DNA of 40,159 nt, from contig NZ_LPUY01000101.1 in assembly GCF_001518015.1 (NCBI RefSeq), forward strand, positions 1-40,159, read 5' to 3'. The position numbers were made by a program, and so were the translations under genes. The notes under the pieces are model-generated. The model made no database searches. It was not told the origin of the DNA and worked only from the letters and a program-made list of their open reading frames with translations. The DNA comes from Tritonibacter horizontis (GTDB taxonomy: Bacteria > Pseudomonadota > Alphaproteobacteria > Rhodobacterales > Rhodobacteraceae). Below, piece by piece: positions 8,623-20,493 of the stretch (within the stretch, counting starts at the first letter, position 1; each line of letters opens with the position of its first letter).

Positions 8623-8928
8623 TTGGACAGGCTGAATGCTATATTTGAACTTCGCGACATGCTGCGTGAGATGGAGCGCGACATCGGTCTGGAGGACCTG
8701 CGTCCTGCTGAAAAAGACGTCTTTCAGGCCGCGCATACCCTGACCGATGAACCGGGGCAGATGGTGCAGTCGGATCAGATTCGCCGCCACCCTCTGGTCG
8801 AAAGCCTCACCCAGGCGACCTTCCACCGGGCGTTGAAATCGCTTTTGGAGCTGGGCTTTCTCGAACGCCCCGATGGCGCGCGGGCCAAACATTATGTCGT
8901 GCGTCAGGATCTTCTGCTCGACAGTTGA
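8623..8928 (+). CDS. Small winged-helix DNA-binding protein, TTG start
   Basis: A 101-residue protein. Residues about 1-25 are an acidic/basic helix (LNAIFELRDMLREMERDIG). Residues about 28-95 read as a MarR-like winged helix: a helix PAEKDVFQAAHTL, a recognition-helix region SLTQATFHRALKSLLELGFL, and a wing ERPDGARAKHYVV. The TTG at 8623 is chosen because GGAAGGAG (8608-8615) lies 7 bases before it. The longer frame from ATG 8539 would translate the promoter region and lacks a ribosome site. It is probably a transcription regulator; ligand and targets are unknown. The MASE1-like membrane gene follows after 89 bases. Confidence 0.75.
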   Translation: MDRLNAIFELRDMLREMERDIGLEDLRPAEKDVFQAAHTLTDEPGQMVQSDQIRRHPLVESLTQATFHRALKSLLELGFLERPDGARAKHYVVRQDLLLDS

Positions 8929-9017
8929 CGGGCACGTTCGCAACGTCACATCTGAATTTTGCGATTTTCGCCGCGGCGGCAATTGTTTTGTAAACCTGTT
9001 AACGTTACTCATGCGGA

Positions 9018-9626
9018 ATGGGATCTCGTGCAGGCTTTAACTTTGGCGTGTTAGACATGGCGATCATTGTCTTGGCGTATATCTTGTGCCACGGCATGAC
9101 CGCCTGGATTGTCAATCCGATCGAAGTCTACTTTCTCGGTGACATCACCATGTTTGCCAGCCTCGTGTACCTGCCGCATGGTGTCCGCGTGCTGAGCGTT
9201 TGGCTCTACGGGTGGCGCGCGATCCTTCCGCTGATGCTGGCGGCGCTGCTGTCGGAAATGTTGTTCACCAAGACCGACGTTCAAGAGCTGACCAGCCATG
9301 TGCTGTGGATCTCGGCCCCGGTTGGCGGGCTTGCCGCGCTGGTCTCTTTCGAGCTGCTGCGGTTTCTTGGCAAATCCGCTTATTCCGGTGACAATTTCAG
9401 CATGAACTGGCGTCAATTGATGCTGGTGGGCATTCTGGCCTCGGTGCTGAACTCCGTGACGCAGACGATCATTTTTGCCGGTGTCATCTCGCCGGATAGC
9501 CAGCTGGCGGTCGTTCTGACCTATGCGCTTGGCGATATGATCGGTCAGGCGGTGACCATGGTGGCGTTGATGCTGTGTTTTCGAATGTTGCGCAAAGGCG
9601 CGCGGGCGCGGGGGCGGGCGCGCTAG
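9018..9626 (+). CDS. MASE1-like integral membrane protein without output domain
   Basis: A 202-residue protein with about five or six hydrophobic segments. The stretch YLPHGVRVLSVWLYGWRA followed by ILPLMLAALLSEML resembles the MASE1 sensory membrane domain, where a P-G-x-R-V loop precedes a W-R helix. Unlike typical MASE1 proteins it has no histidine kinase or GGDEF output domain and ends in a short Arg-rich tail. No Shine-Dalgarno element is clear at 9018 or at the alternative ATG 9057, so the start is uncertain. It might work with the winged-helix protein upstream, but only proximity supports that. Its stop abuts the stop of the convergent M23 gene with no gap. Confidence 0.65.
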   Translation: MGSRAGFNFGVLDMAIIVLAYILCHGMTAWIVNPIEVYFLGDITMFASLVYLPHGVRVLSVWLYGWRAILPLMLAALLSEMLFTKTDVQELTSHVLWISAPVGGLAALVSFELLRFLGKSAYSGDNFSMNWRQLMLVGILASVLNSVTQTIIFAGVISPDSQLAVVLTYALGDMIGQAVTMVALMLCFRMLRKGARARGRAR

Positions 9627-10625
9627 TCAGGGCTGCGACAGGACAACCAGATCGCGGTCCTGCAGCTGACCTTCCCGCCAGATCTCCACATGACCCCGGT
9701 AGGTGCCAGCCGACAGGGGCGCCTGCACACGTTTGCCGCCTGCGCGAAAGTACTGACTTTGCTGTCGGTCGAGCGTCTGGCGCGAGTGAAAGAACACCGT
9801 GCCATCCGGGGCGACAATCCGCAGCTGCAGCTCGTCGCCGGGTAGACTGCCATAGGCGTAGGCCCAGAGCACCAGGGCGGATGCATGTGCGGGCAGGGCT
9901 GCGGTGTCGGCGCTCCCGGCCTTGATCGCGTCATAGTCCGGGATTTGCGCGGCAAACCCCGCGTCGATCACCCCGGTGGCGACGTAGCGGGGGGAGGCGT
10001 CGTCCTGCCAGAGCGCCGGTGCCAGCGTTGGTGCCTGCGGCGCGGCGCAGCTTTCTGCGGCGTCAAATCCCGCCACGGGGTGAAAGGGGTCGACGACCGC
10101 GCCGTCGTGACGCACCGACAGATGCAAATGCGGGAATTGCGTGCGGCCTGACAGGCCGATCTCGCCAAGTGGGGCGCCTCGCGCCACCCGCGCGCCTTTC
10201 TGAACCAGGACCGACCCCTGCTTCAGGTGGCAGTACTGCGTTTCCCAGCCATCCGGGTGCCGCAGGACCACGCCATTGCCACAGTCGCGCCCGTCGATCT
10301 CGGCGGATCGCTCGGGGCTGGCATAGGCATCCGTCATCCCGTCGCGCAGCCCGGCAACCACGCCGGCTGCGGCGGCGTGCACCGTCACCCCCTGGTCCAT
10401 GCGGCGCAGGGAGGGCAGGGCGATATCGGTGCCCTTGTGGCCGTCATAGCTCAGCGTGCCACAGGTGAAATCCGTCGCCTGCGGGCCGGGGTCGTGATCA
10501 ACATACTGTTGAATGAAGCAATCCAGGCCCAGCCTGCAGTCCACTGGCCAGGCCAAACGAAACTCGCTCGCCCCCAGCGGGGAGGCGAGCGAGAGACACA
10601 CAGCAGCAAACAGTCGCGTCATCAT
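9627..10625 (-). CDS. Secreted M23 family metallopeptidase
   Basis: A 332-residue protein with a signal peptide (residues 1-20, cleavage after GAS). It has a LytM/M23 domain at about 55-180: the first zinc ligands in DGHKGTD (His63, Asp67), then YCHL (His133), then PHLHLSV (His166, His168). These are the full H-x3-D ... H-x-H set, so it is probably an active peptidoglycan endopeptidase rather than an EnvC/NlpD-type inactive activator. The C-terminal 120 residues form a beta-rich extra domain of unknown role. It lies 35 bases downstream of clpA on the same strand and may be cotranscribed with it. An alternative start is the second Met. Confidence 0.88.
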   Translation of the reverse strand: MMTRLFAAVCLSLASPLGASEFRLAWPVDCRLGLDCFIQQYVDHDPGPQATDFTCGTLSYDGHKGTDIALPSLRRMDQGVTVHAAAAGVVAGLRDGMTDAYASPERSAEIDGRDCGNGVVLRHPDGWETQYCHLKQGSVLVQKGARVARGAPLGEIGLSGRTQFPHLHLSVRHDGAVVDPFHPVAGFDAAESCAAPQAPTLAPALWQDDASPRYVATGVIDAGFAAQIPDYDAIKAGSADTAALPAHASALVLWAYAYGSLPGDELQLRIVAPDGTVFFHSRQTLDRQQSQYFRAGGKRVQAPLSAGTYRGHVEIWREGQLQDRDLVVLSQP

Positions 10626-10660
10626 TGTTGTTGACCCAATGTGATGCGCCAGTGGCCCGG

Positions 10661-12997
10661 TTATTCCGCTGTCAGCAGCGGCGGTTTGTTGCCCGAGAGG
10701 CGCGGTTTGCCGGGACCCTCGATCCGCAGATCCAGCTTGCCATCCTTGATGCCGACCTGGACCACGCCACCCTTGGCGAGCTTGCCGAACAGCAGCTCCT
10801 CCGCCAGCGGTTTCTTGATGTGCTCCTGGATCACACGGCCCAGTGGACGGGCGCCCATCTTCTCGTCATAGCCCCGGTCGGCCAGCCATTCGGCCGCCTT
10901 GCGGGTCAGCTCGATCGAGACATTGCGGTCCATCAGCTGCGCTTCGAGTTGCAGCACGAACTTCTCGACCACCTGCATGATGACTTCTTTCGGCAGCGCA
11001 CCGAAGGAGATCACCGCGTCCAGACGGTTGCGGAACTCCGGCGTGAAGGTGCGCTCGATTGCGGCGGTATCCTCGCCCTCGCGCCGGTCGCGGCCGAAAC
11101 CGATGGCCGCCTTGGCCATATCCGAAGCACCCGCGTTGGAGGTCATGATCAGCACCACGTTGCGGAAGTTCACGGTGCGGCCGTTGTGGTCGGTCAGCTG
11201 GCCGTTGTCCATCACCTGCAGCAGGATGTTGAACACATCCGGATGCGCCTTCTCGATTTCGTCCAAGAGCAGCACGCAATGGGGATGCTGGTCGACGCCA
11301 TCGGTCAGCAGGCCACCCTGATCAAAACCGACATAGCCGGGAGGCGCGCCAATCAGGCGGGACACCGCGTGTTTTTCCATGTATTCCGACATGTCGAACC
11401 GCAGCAGTTCCACCCCGAGCGTGTCTGCCAGTTGCTTGGCCACCTCGGTTTTACCGACACCGGTCGGGCCTGCAAACAGGTAGTTGCCGATCGGTTTTTC
11501 CGGTTCGCGCAGACCGGCGCGCGAGAGTTTGATGGCGCTGGACAGGGCGTCGATGGCGGCATCCTGACCAAAGACCACCCGTTTCAGCGAGTTCTCCAGA
11601 TCTTTCAGCACCTCGGCGTCGTCCTTGGAGACGCTTTTGGGCGGGATGCGGGCGATCTTGGCCACAACGGCCTCGATCTCCTTGACGCCGATGGTCTTGC
11701 GCCGCTTGCTTTCGGCGACCAGATGCTGCGCCGCGCCGGCCTCGTCGATGACGTCAATGGCCTTGTCCGGCAGCTTGCGGTCGTTGATATAGCGCGCCGC
11801 CAGTTCAACGGCGGATTTGATTGCATCAGAGGTGAACTTGATCGAGTGATGTTCCTCGAAATAGGGCTTCAACCCTTTCAGGATCGCGATGGAATCCTCG
11901 ACCGAAGGTTCGTTCACGTCGATTTTCTGGAACCGGCGCGACAGGGCGCGGTCCTTTTCGAAATGCTGGCGGAACTCCTTGTACGTGGTGGAGCCCATGG
12001 TGCGCAGCTTGCCGCCCTGCAGCGCAGGTTTCAGCAGGTTGGAGGCATCCATGGCACCGCCGGAGGTGGCGCCAGCGCCGATCACCGTGTGAATCTCGTC
12101 AATGAACAGCACCGCATCGGGGTGATCCTCAAGCTCGGTCACCACTGCTTTCAGCCGTTCTTCAAAATCGCCGCGATAGCGGGTGCCTGCCAGCAATGCG
12201 CCCATGTCGAGCGAATAGATGGTGGTGTTGGACAGCACGTCCGGCACTTCGCTGTTGACCACCTTGCGGGCGAGGCCTTCGGCGATGGCGGTCTTGCCCA
12301 CGCCGGGATCCCCGACCAGCAGCGGGTTGTTCTTGCGACGGCGGCACAGCACCTGAATGCAGCGTTCCACCTCTGAATCGCGCCCGATCAGCGGGTCGAT
12401 GTCGCCTTCGCGGGATTTGGCGTTCAGATCAACGCAGTATTTGGCCAGCGCGCTTTCTTTTTGCTCGCCCTCCGGGGCGCCTGCGGCCGTGCCGCTGGGC
12501 ATTTCGTCTTCGCTTTCGGGGGCGCCGGAGACCGGGCGGCTCTCGCCGTACGCAGGATCTTTCGCAACCCCATGGGCGATGAAGTTCACCGCGTCATAGC
12601 GGGTCATGTCCTGATCCTGCAGGAAGAAGGCGGCGTCGCTTTCGCGTTCGGCAAAGATCGCAACCAATACGTTGGCGCCGGTCACCTCGGTGCGGCCGGA
12701 TGACTGCACGTGGATCGCTGCGCGCTGGATCACGCGTTGGAAGGCGGCTGTCGGCACCGCTTCGGAGCCGTCGATATCGGTTACCAGATTGGCGAGATCC
12801 TCATCGAGGAATTCCAGCAGGGTCGACCGCAGCTCATCCAGGCTGACGCTACATGCACGCATGACGCGCGCCGCATCCGGCTCCTCGATCAGGGCCAGTA
12901 GCAGGTGTTCCAATGTGGCAAATTCATGCCGCCGTTCGTTCGCCAGCGCCAGCGCTGCGTGAATGGCTTGTTCCAAAGTGCTCGAGAATGAAGGCAC
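10661..12997 (-). CDS. clpA: ATP-dependent Clp protease ATP-binding subunit ClpA
   Basis: A 778-residue Hsp100 AAA+ unfoldase that feeds substrates to ClpP. It has an N-domain (residues about 1-145) and a D1 AAA+ module with Walker A GDPGVGKT (Lys235) and Walker [10 protein letters not shown]. The D2 module has Walker A GPTGVGKT (Lys516) and [14 protein letters not shown]. The ClpP-docking loop AAIGFG is present, so it is a protease partner and not ClpB. The start is read as GTG at 12997 because AGAGGAG lies 7 bases upstream and the protein then begins [15 protein letters not shown], the usual ClpA N-terminus; the open frame runs 14 codons further. No clpS or clpP gene is in the window. Confidence 0.96.
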   Translation of the reverse strand: MPSFSSTLEQAIHAALALANERRHEFATLEHLLLALIEEPDAARVMRACSVSLDELRSTLLEFLDEDLANLVTDIDGSEAVPTAAFQRVIQRAAIHVQSSGRTEVTGANVLVAIFAERESDAAFFLQDQDMTRYDAVNFIAHGVAKDPAYGESRPVSGAPESEDEMPSGTAAGAPEGEQKESALAKYCVDLNAKSREGDIDPLIGRDSEVERCIQVLCRRRKNNPLLVGDPGVGKTAIAEGLARKVVNSEVPDVLSNTTIYSLDMGALLAGTRYRGDFEERLKAVVTELEDHPDAVLFIDEIHTVIGAGATSGGAMDASNLLKPALQGGKLRTMGSTTYKEFRQHFEKDRALSRRFQKIDVNEPSVEDSIAILKGLKPYFEEHHSIKFTSDAIKSAVELAARYINDRKLPDKAIDVIDEAGAAQHLVAESKRRKTIGVKEIEAVVAKIARIPPKSVSKDDAEVLKDLENSLKRVVFGQDAAIDALSSAIKLSRAGLREPEKPIGNYLFAGPTGVGKTEVAKQLADTLGVELLRFDMSEYMEKHAVSRLIGAPPGYVGFDQGGLLTDGVDQHPHCVLLLDEIEKAHPDVFNILLQVMDNGQLTDHNGRTVNFRNVVLIMTSNAGASDMAKAAIGFGRDRREGEDTAAIERTFTPEFRNRLDAVISFGALPKEVIMQVVEKFVLQLEAQLMDRNVSIELTRKAAEWLADRGYDEKMGARPLGRVIQEHIKKPLAEELLFGKLAKGGVVQVGIKDGKLDLRIEGPGKPRLSGNKPPLLTAE

Positions 12998-13134
12998 GGG
13001 CGTGCTCCTCTGTCTTGGGTCATGGGGATCAGCCGCCACCGGGCGGTCCGGTCCTGTCCCATGACCATGTCCTCATACTGTTAGAGTTTGGTTGATAGAG
13101 CGTAACCTTCAAGGGCTTTCTTTGGGTTTGTGGT

Positions 13135-13153
13135 CACAATTCCCATCATTGTG
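13135..13153. promoter_or_regulatory. Operator-like dyad between gloB and clpA
   Basis: CACAAT (13135-13140) and ATTGTG (13148-13153) form a perfect inverted repeat with a 7-base spacer, about 140 bases upstream of the clpA GTG. It lies in the roughly 200-base gloB-clpA gap, where a clpA promoter is expected. The binding protein is unknown. Confidence 0.35.
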
Positions 13154-13198
13154 CTTGGATATCTTGCGGGGAATTGATGTGACGCGGCCCTGTCACGC

Positions 13199-14002
13199 TT
13201 AGAACCTGTCCTTGGCTTTACGGATATGGGCAAAGACCTCCACGTCTTCAACCCCCGCCATGCCAAGGATTTTCTTCAGATTTTCGTCCCCCGCCCGCAG
13301 GAAGGGATTGGTGGCCTTTTCCACCCCGAGGCGGGCGGGCACGGTGGGTTTGTGCTGGCTGCGTAGGGCGTCGATTTCTTCTGCCCGTTGTTTCAGCGCG
13401 GCGTTGTCGGGGTCGATGCTGCGGGCAAATGCTGCATTGGACTGGGTGTATTCGTGGCCCGAATAGACCAGAGTCTCGTCCGGGAGGGCGGCGAGTCCCT
13501 GCAGACTTTCCCACATCATCGCGGGCGTGCCTTCGAACAGGCGGCCACAGCCAAGCGCCATCAGGCTGTCCGCGGTAAAGAGCGCGCCACCTTCGGGATA
13601 ATAAAACGCGATATGGCCCAGCGTATGGCCCGGCACCGCCATCACCCGGCAGCGGCCCGCGCCGGTGCCGCCCTCGAACCCCGGGTCCAGCGGCATGTCC
13701 AGCACCACCCCCTGTGCGGCGATCTTGTCGGCTTCGGCCTTGGGGCCCATCACCGGGCAGCCATACCGCTCCCGCAGTTCCGCCACGCCGCCCACGTGAT
13801 CGGGGTGGTGGTGGGTGAGCATGATCACGCCAAGCTGCCAGCCGCGCGCGTCAAGCGCGGCAAGGATCGGCGCCGCTTCCGGTGCGTCGATCAGGGCCAC
13901 CCCGTCCGGTCCCTTGACCAGATAGGCGTAATTGTCGCTCAGGCAGGGGACTGTGACAATTTCAAGCTCTGCGGCAGAGGCGGGCTGATCGGGCATGGTC
14001 AT
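13199..14002 (-). CDS. gloB: Hydroxyacylglutathione hydrolase (glyoxalase II)
   Basis: A 267-residue metallo-beta-lactamase-fold hydrolase with the dinuclear metal motif THHHPDH (residues 63-69). Further metal and substrate elements are VPGHTLGHIAFY and SGHEYTQSN, and the glyoxalase II C-terminal domain ends in FLRAGDENLKKIL and ahead FAHIRKAKDRF. It hydrolyses S-lactoylglutathione to lactate and glutathione in methylglyoxal detoxification. Length matches the family (about 250-260). The start could be Met1 (14002) or Met3. It is divergent from the methyltransferase-like gene with 55 bases between, an arrangement I recall as common in Rhodobacteraceae. Confidence 0.95.
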   Translation of the reverse strand: MTMPDQPASAAELEIVTVPCLSDNYAYLVKGPDGVALIDAPEAAPILAALDARGWQLGVIMLTHHHPDHVGGVAELRERYGCPVMGPKAEADKIAAQGVVLDMPLDPGFEGGTGAGRCRVMAVPGHTLGHIAFYYPEGGALFTADSLMALGCGRLFEGTPAMMWESLQGLAALPDETLVYSGHEYTQSNAAFARSIDPDNAALKQRAEEIDALRSQHKPTVPARLGVEKATNPFLRAGDENLKKILGMAGVEDVEVFAHIRKAKDRF

Positions 14003-14057
14003 TCGCTTTCACATTGTTAGACTGTGCCCAGAGTGACCGAACCAATGGGCGTCTGCA

Positions 14058-14804
14058 ATGCATCTGGATGTGCAGGATCTGAGGAATTTCTACTACCGCA
14101 GCACCCTCGGGCGCGCGGCGCAGGCCTCGATCCGCGGTCAGTTGCTGCAGATCTGGCCGGAGACCATCAACGAAACGGTCGCGGGCTTCGGCTTTGCGGC
14201 GCCGCTGTTGCGGCCCTATCTGGACGAGGCCCGCCGGGTGATCGCCCTGATGCCGGGCCCGCAGGGGGTGATGCAATGGCCGGCCGGCCAGCCCAATGTC
14301 TCTGTCCTGTGCGAGGAAACCGACTGGCCGATCGAGACGGGCCGGGTGGACCGGCTGGTGGTGATGCATGGGCTGGAGACCTCGGAACGCCCCTCGCATC
14401 TGCTGGAGGAATGCTGGCGGGTGCTTGGCCCCGGAGGGCGCGCGATCTTTATCGTGCCGAACCGCGCCGGGCTCTGGGCCCGATCCGACCGCACGCCCTT
14501 TGGCTACGGGCGTCCCTATACGCTGACCCAGGTGGAAAACCAGCTCAGGGGGCATCAATTCGCCATCGAACAGCATACCGCCGCGCTCTACCGGTTGCCC
14601 AGCCCGCGCCGGTTCTGGCTGAAATCCGGCGCGATGATGGAACGGGTCGGGCGGCGCCTGCCGGCGATGCTGGCCGCCGGGGTCTTCCTGGTGGAGGTCT
14701 CCAAACAGACCCATCCGCAGAACGGCCATATGATCAAGCCGCGCGCGTCAAGCCCGATCCGGGTGTTGGAAGGCCTGTCCAATCCAAGCGCCGAACCGGC
14801 CTGA
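14058..14804 (+). CDS. SAM-dependent methyltransferase-like protein
   Basis: A 248-residue protein with class I methyltransferase features. There is a degenerate N-terminal half ([11 protein letters not shown] where a GxGxG loop would be), then [37 protein letters not shown] (read in two parts) and a mixed C-terminus. The [14 protein letters not shown] block is typical of methyltransferase domain 11. The SAM-binding glycine loop is poor, so activity is uncertain and the substrate is unknown. The start begins [13 protein letters not shown]. It is divergent from gloB, so the two may share a control region, although glyoxal detoxification gives no obvious reason for the link. Confidence 0.82.
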   Translation: MHLDVQDLRNFYYRSTLGRAAQASIRGQLLQIWPETINETVAGFGFAAPLLRPYLDEARRVIALMPGPQGVMQWPAGQPNVSVLCEETDWPIETGRVDRLVVMHGLETSERPSHLLEECWRVLGPGGRAIFIVPNRAGLWARSDRTPFGYGRPYTLTQVENQLRGHQFAIEQHTAALYRLPSPRRFWLKSGAMMERVGRRLPAMLAAGVFLVEVSKQTHPQNGHMIKPRASSPIRVLEGLSNPSAEPA

Positions 14805-15144
14805 GGTCTGGCCCCGACACTCCGGTGGCGAGATTCGACATTGTGTACAAATGTGTACCGTTGGTCGCCCAATTCTTGCCCCGGAATCGGCTATCACGCC
14901 AACCAAACGGTAATTTTTTTGCGCGGCGGCCTCTGTCAAAGCGTCACACTTTCGTTAAGTCATTGAAAAATCGCGAAATCGGATTTTGCGCTCGCGGACA
15001 GAGGGAGTTGCTAGGTTTGCATTGCTCTGCTACATCCACGCTGATTTCGATGCCCGGCCAAAATCGGGTTGACCTCACGCCCCCGGATGCAACCTGCCAG
15101 GACGCATTTAAAACCGGGGCCAAAATAATATCGGAAGGGTGGAC
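14805..15144. promoter_or_regulatory. 340-base upstream region of the F1-ATPase operon
   Basis: No gene is seen here. It contains TGTGTAC twice at 10-base period (14842-14848 and 14852-14858), which also forms the dyad GTACA-N4-TGTAC. A near-perfect dyad CGCGAAATC-G-GATTTTGCG lies at 14972-14990. A weak promoter candidate is TTGCTA (15008-15013) with TACATC 17 bases later (15031-15036). The region is AT-richer than the flanking genes and must hold the atp promoter; the exact start site cannot be fixed by eye. Confidence 0.5.
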
Positions 15145-15705
15145 GTGTCCGAACCAGCTTCGATTTCCGCAGGCATTGCCGACCGCTATGCCACAGCGAT
15201 TTTTGACATCGCTGCCGAGAGCACGTCTCTCGATCAGCTCGAAACCAGCATCAACGATCTGGCAGCCGCCCTGGCTGACAGCGAAGACCTGCGTGTGGTG
15301 ATCAGCTCTCCTTTGATCTCCCGCGATGAACAGGCAGCCGCCATTACTGCCGTGGCGACCAAGATGGGTATGGATGAGGTGCTGCGCAATGCCCTCTCCG
15401 TGATGGCGGCCAAACGCCGCCTGTTTGTGGTGCCCGCGCTGATCAACGCCCTGCGGACCCGTCTGTCCGAAGCGCGCGGCGAAGTGACGGCGGATGTCGT
15501 CTCCGCCAAGGCGCTGACCAAAACCCAGAGCGAAAAGCTGGCCAAGACCCTCGCAACCCGCGTGGGCAAAACGGTCAAGATCAATGCCACCGTCGATGAA
15601 AGCATCATCGGCGGTCTCGTCGTAAAAGTGGGCTCGAAGATGATCGACAGTTCGATCCGCTCCAAGCTCGACTCCCTACAGAACGCAATGAAAGAGGTCG
15701 GATAA
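15145..15705 (+). CDS. atpH: F1F0 ATP synthase subunit delta
   Basis: A 186-residue OSCP/delta subunit that links the F1 head to the peripheral stalk. The N-terminal domain begins SEPASISAGIADRYATAIFD, matching the conserved YA-A-F element. The C-terminal part carries VDESIIGGLVVKVGSKMID, the delta signature. The GTG at 15145 is preferred over the GTG at 15139 because GGAAGG (15133-15138) stands at a proper 6-base distance only from the later codon. First gene of atpHAGDC. The F0 genes are absent, as expected for alphaproteobacteria, which keep them in a separate operon. Confidence 0.95.
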   Translation: MSEPASISAGIADRYATAIFDIAAESTSLDQLETSINDLAAALADSEDLRVVISSPLISRDEQAAAITAVATKMGMDEVLRNALSVMAAKRRLFVVPALINALRTRLSEARGEVTADVVSAKALTKTQSEKLAKTLATRVGKTVKINATVDESIIGGLVVKVGSKMIDSSIRSKLDSLQNAMKEVG

Positions 15706-17247
<1,542 letters not shown>

Positions 17248-17262
17248 GGAGAGAGACAGCAC

Positions 17263-18138
17263 ATGCCTTCTCTCAAGGACCTAAAAACCCGGATCGCGAG
17301 TGTGAAAAACACCCGTAAGATCACCAAAGCCATGCAGATGGTCGCGGCGGCGAAACTTCGCCGCGCCCAGGAAGCGGCTGAGGATGCACGCCCCTATGCA
17401 GAACGGTTCAACGCCGTTCTCGCAGGGCTGGCAGCCTCTGTCGGTCAAAGCGATACCGCGCCCAAGCTCCTCGCGGGCACCGGCTCCGATCAGGTGCAGC
17501 TTCTGGTGGTTCTGACCGCCGAACGCGGCCTGTGCGGTGGCTTCAACGCCAACATCGCCAAACTGGCGCGCCTCAAGGCTCAAGAGCTGCGGGCCGCCGG
17601 CAAGACGGTGAAGATCCTGACCGTCGGTAAAAAGGGCCGGGACGTGCTGCGGCGCGACTTTGCGGACCTCTTTATCGGTCACGTGGATCTGAGCGACGTC
17701 AAACGGGTCGGCTATGTCGATGCGCAGCGCATCGCCAAGGACGTGCTGAGCCGCTTTGACGCGGGTGAATTCGACGTTGCGACGCTGTTCTACGCGAAGT
17801 TCCAGAACGTTGTGACCCAGATCCCGACAGGCCAGCAGATCATTCCGGCCCAATTCGATGCCACAGGCGCCGAAGAAGTGACCGGACTGGTGGATTACGA
17901 GCCGAGCGAAGAGGCGATCCTTCAGGATCTCCTGCCGCGCGGTGTCGCCACCCAGATCTTTGCGGGGCTGCTGGAAAACGGGGCCTCCGAACAGGGGGCA
18001 CGGATGAGCGCGATGGACAACGCAACCCGCAACGCGGGCGAGATGATCGACAAGTTGACCATCGAGTACAACCGCTCGCGTCAGGCCGTCATCACCAACG
18101 AGCTGATTGAAATTATTTCGGGCGCCGAGGCGCTCTAA
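17263..18138 (+). CDS. atpG: F1F0 ATP synthase subunit gamma
   Basis: 291 residues, the rotating central shaft of F1. The N-terminal coiled-coil helix begins [20 protein letters not shown] with [15 protein letters not shown], and the C-terminal helix has [21 protein letters not shown]; both are gamma signatures. The Rossmann-like middle domain includes [12 protein letters not shown]. It lies 15 bases after atpA, with AAGGAGAGAG as the ribosome site. Confidence 0.97.
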   Translation: MPSLKDLKTRIASVKNTRKITKAMQMVAAAKLRRAQEAAEDARPYAERFNAVLAGLAASVGQSDTAPKLLAGTGSDQVQLLVVLTAERGLCGGFNANIAKLARLKAQELRAAGKTVKILTVGKKGRDVLRRDFADLFIGHVDLSDVKRVGYVDAQRIAKDVLSRFDAGEFDVATLFYAKFQNVVTQIPTGQQIIPAQFDATGAEEVTGLVDYEPSEEAILQDLLPRGVATQIFAGLLENGASEQGARMSAMDNATRNAGEMIDKLTIEYNRSRQAVITNELIEIISGAEAL

Positions 18139-19584
<1,446 letters not shown>

Positions 19585-19595
19585 GGAGGGCCCTT

Positions 19596-20009
19596 ATGGC
19601 TGATACGATGCAATTCGACCTCGTCAGCCCGGAGCGAAGCCTAGCTTCGCTTCAGGCCAGCGCGGTCCAGATCCCCGGCTCCGAGGGTGACATGACGGCC
19701 ATGCCTCTGCATGCGCCGACCCTCACCACTCTGCGTCCGGGCATCCTCAAGGTCGAGGCTCCTGAGGGATCGTCGGAGTATCTCGTCACCGGCGGCTTTG
19801 CCCAGATCACCGCAGAGGGCCTTTCGGTCCTGGCGGAGCGGGCAATTCCGATGGACGAGATGACCCGCGCCCATATGGATGAGCTCATCGAAGAAGCCCG
19901 CGCCATGTACGAGACCGCTAAGGAAGATGCTTCCGAACACGGTCTGGTGGAAGACGCGGCCAAGCTGCTTGCGGATATGGAAGCGCTCGGGACCCACATG
20001 GGCCTCTGA
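19596..20009 (+). CDS. atpC: F1F0 ATP synthase subunit epsilon
   Basis: 137 residues. The N-terminal beta-sandwich ([14 protein letters not shown] ... [19 protein letters not shown]) binds gamma. The C-terminal helical pair ([19 protein letters not shown]) is the regulatory arm. AAGGAGGG precedes the ATG by about 5 bases, 11 bases after atpD. Last gene of the operon, followed by a strong terminator. Confidence 0.96.
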   Translation: MADTMQFDLVSPERSLASLQASAVQIPGSEGDMTAMPLHAPTLTTLRPGILKVEAPEGSSEYLVTGGFAQITAEGLSVLAERAIPMDEMTRAHMDELIEEARAMYETAKEDASEHGLVEDAAKLLADMEALGTHMGL

Positions 20010-20037
20010 CGCCCGCCGTCAGGATGTGATTTTGAAG

Positions 20038-20073
20038 CCGGCCGAGATCTCTTGGCCGGTTTCTTTTTTGTTT
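20038..20073 (+). terminator. Intrinsic terminator of the atpHAGDC operon
   Basis: CCGGCC (20038-20043) pairs with GGCCGG (20054-20059), with extra pairing possible inside the loop (AGA/TCT). The T-rich tract 20060-20073 (TTTCTTTTTTGTTT) follows directly. It is 28 bases past atpC and separates the atp operon from the lectin-domain gene. Confidence 0.9.
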
Positions 20074-20127
20074 AAGTGTTTTGTGTCAAATTTGAAGTTC
20101 GTGTTTTTTGTCAAAGGTGATGATCCC

Positions 20128-20484
20128 TTGCGATCCTTCCGTCTTCGTAACCCGCGCACCGGTATTGCCCAGGGCGATATCGAAGTGTTTTCCGAATTTG
20201 ATTCCGGCGGCTCCATGTGGACCGGGGCCGGTCCGCGCGAACGCCGCCTGACGGTGGCGTTTGACCACCCCTACCGGGTGCCACCCGCGGTCCAGATCAC
20301 CGCCTCGCTGATGGACATGCATCAAGATACCGCGCATCGCTCCGAACTGGTGGCAGAGAATATCTCCGAAACCGGCTTTGATGTGGTCTTTCGCACCTGG
20401 TCCGACAGCCGCGTCGCCCGCGTCCGCGCCGCCTGGCTGGCCATCGGCGATCTGCCGTTCGAGGATGACTGGGACGTGGAATAG
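20128..20484 (+). CDS. H-type lectin domain protein
   Basis: A 118-residue protein. Residues about 40-110 match the H-type lectin fold: RLTVAFDHPYRVPPAVQI, SLMDMHQD, then ISETGFDVVFRTWSDS and VRAAWLAIGD, the terminal W-x-A-x-G being characteristic. Such domains bind N-acetylgalactosamine-type sugars in animals; the bacterial role is not known. There is no signal peptide. The start is read as TTG 20128 because AAGGTGA (20113-20119) lies 8 bases before it; an in-frame GTG at 20101 is an alternative. Its stop overlaps the ribosome site region of the next gene, so the two form an operon. Confidence 0.75.
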   Translation: MRSFRLRNPRTGIAQGDIEVFSEFDSGGSMWTGAGPRERRLTVAFDHPYRVPPAVQITASLMDMHQDTAHRSELVAENISETGFDVVFRTWSDSRVARVRAAWLAIGDLPFEDDWDVE

Positions 20485-20493
20485 GGGGACGCT

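Noticed and set aside
10625-12376. 583-residue plus-strand open frame opposite clpA
   Set aside because: Antisense shadow of clpA caused by GC-rich codon use; the clpA frame has all AAA+ motifs and this one has none.
13082-13135. Heat-shock (RpoH) promoter for clpA
   Set aside because: A CTTGAA is present on the minus strand but no matching -10 element lies at the required distance.
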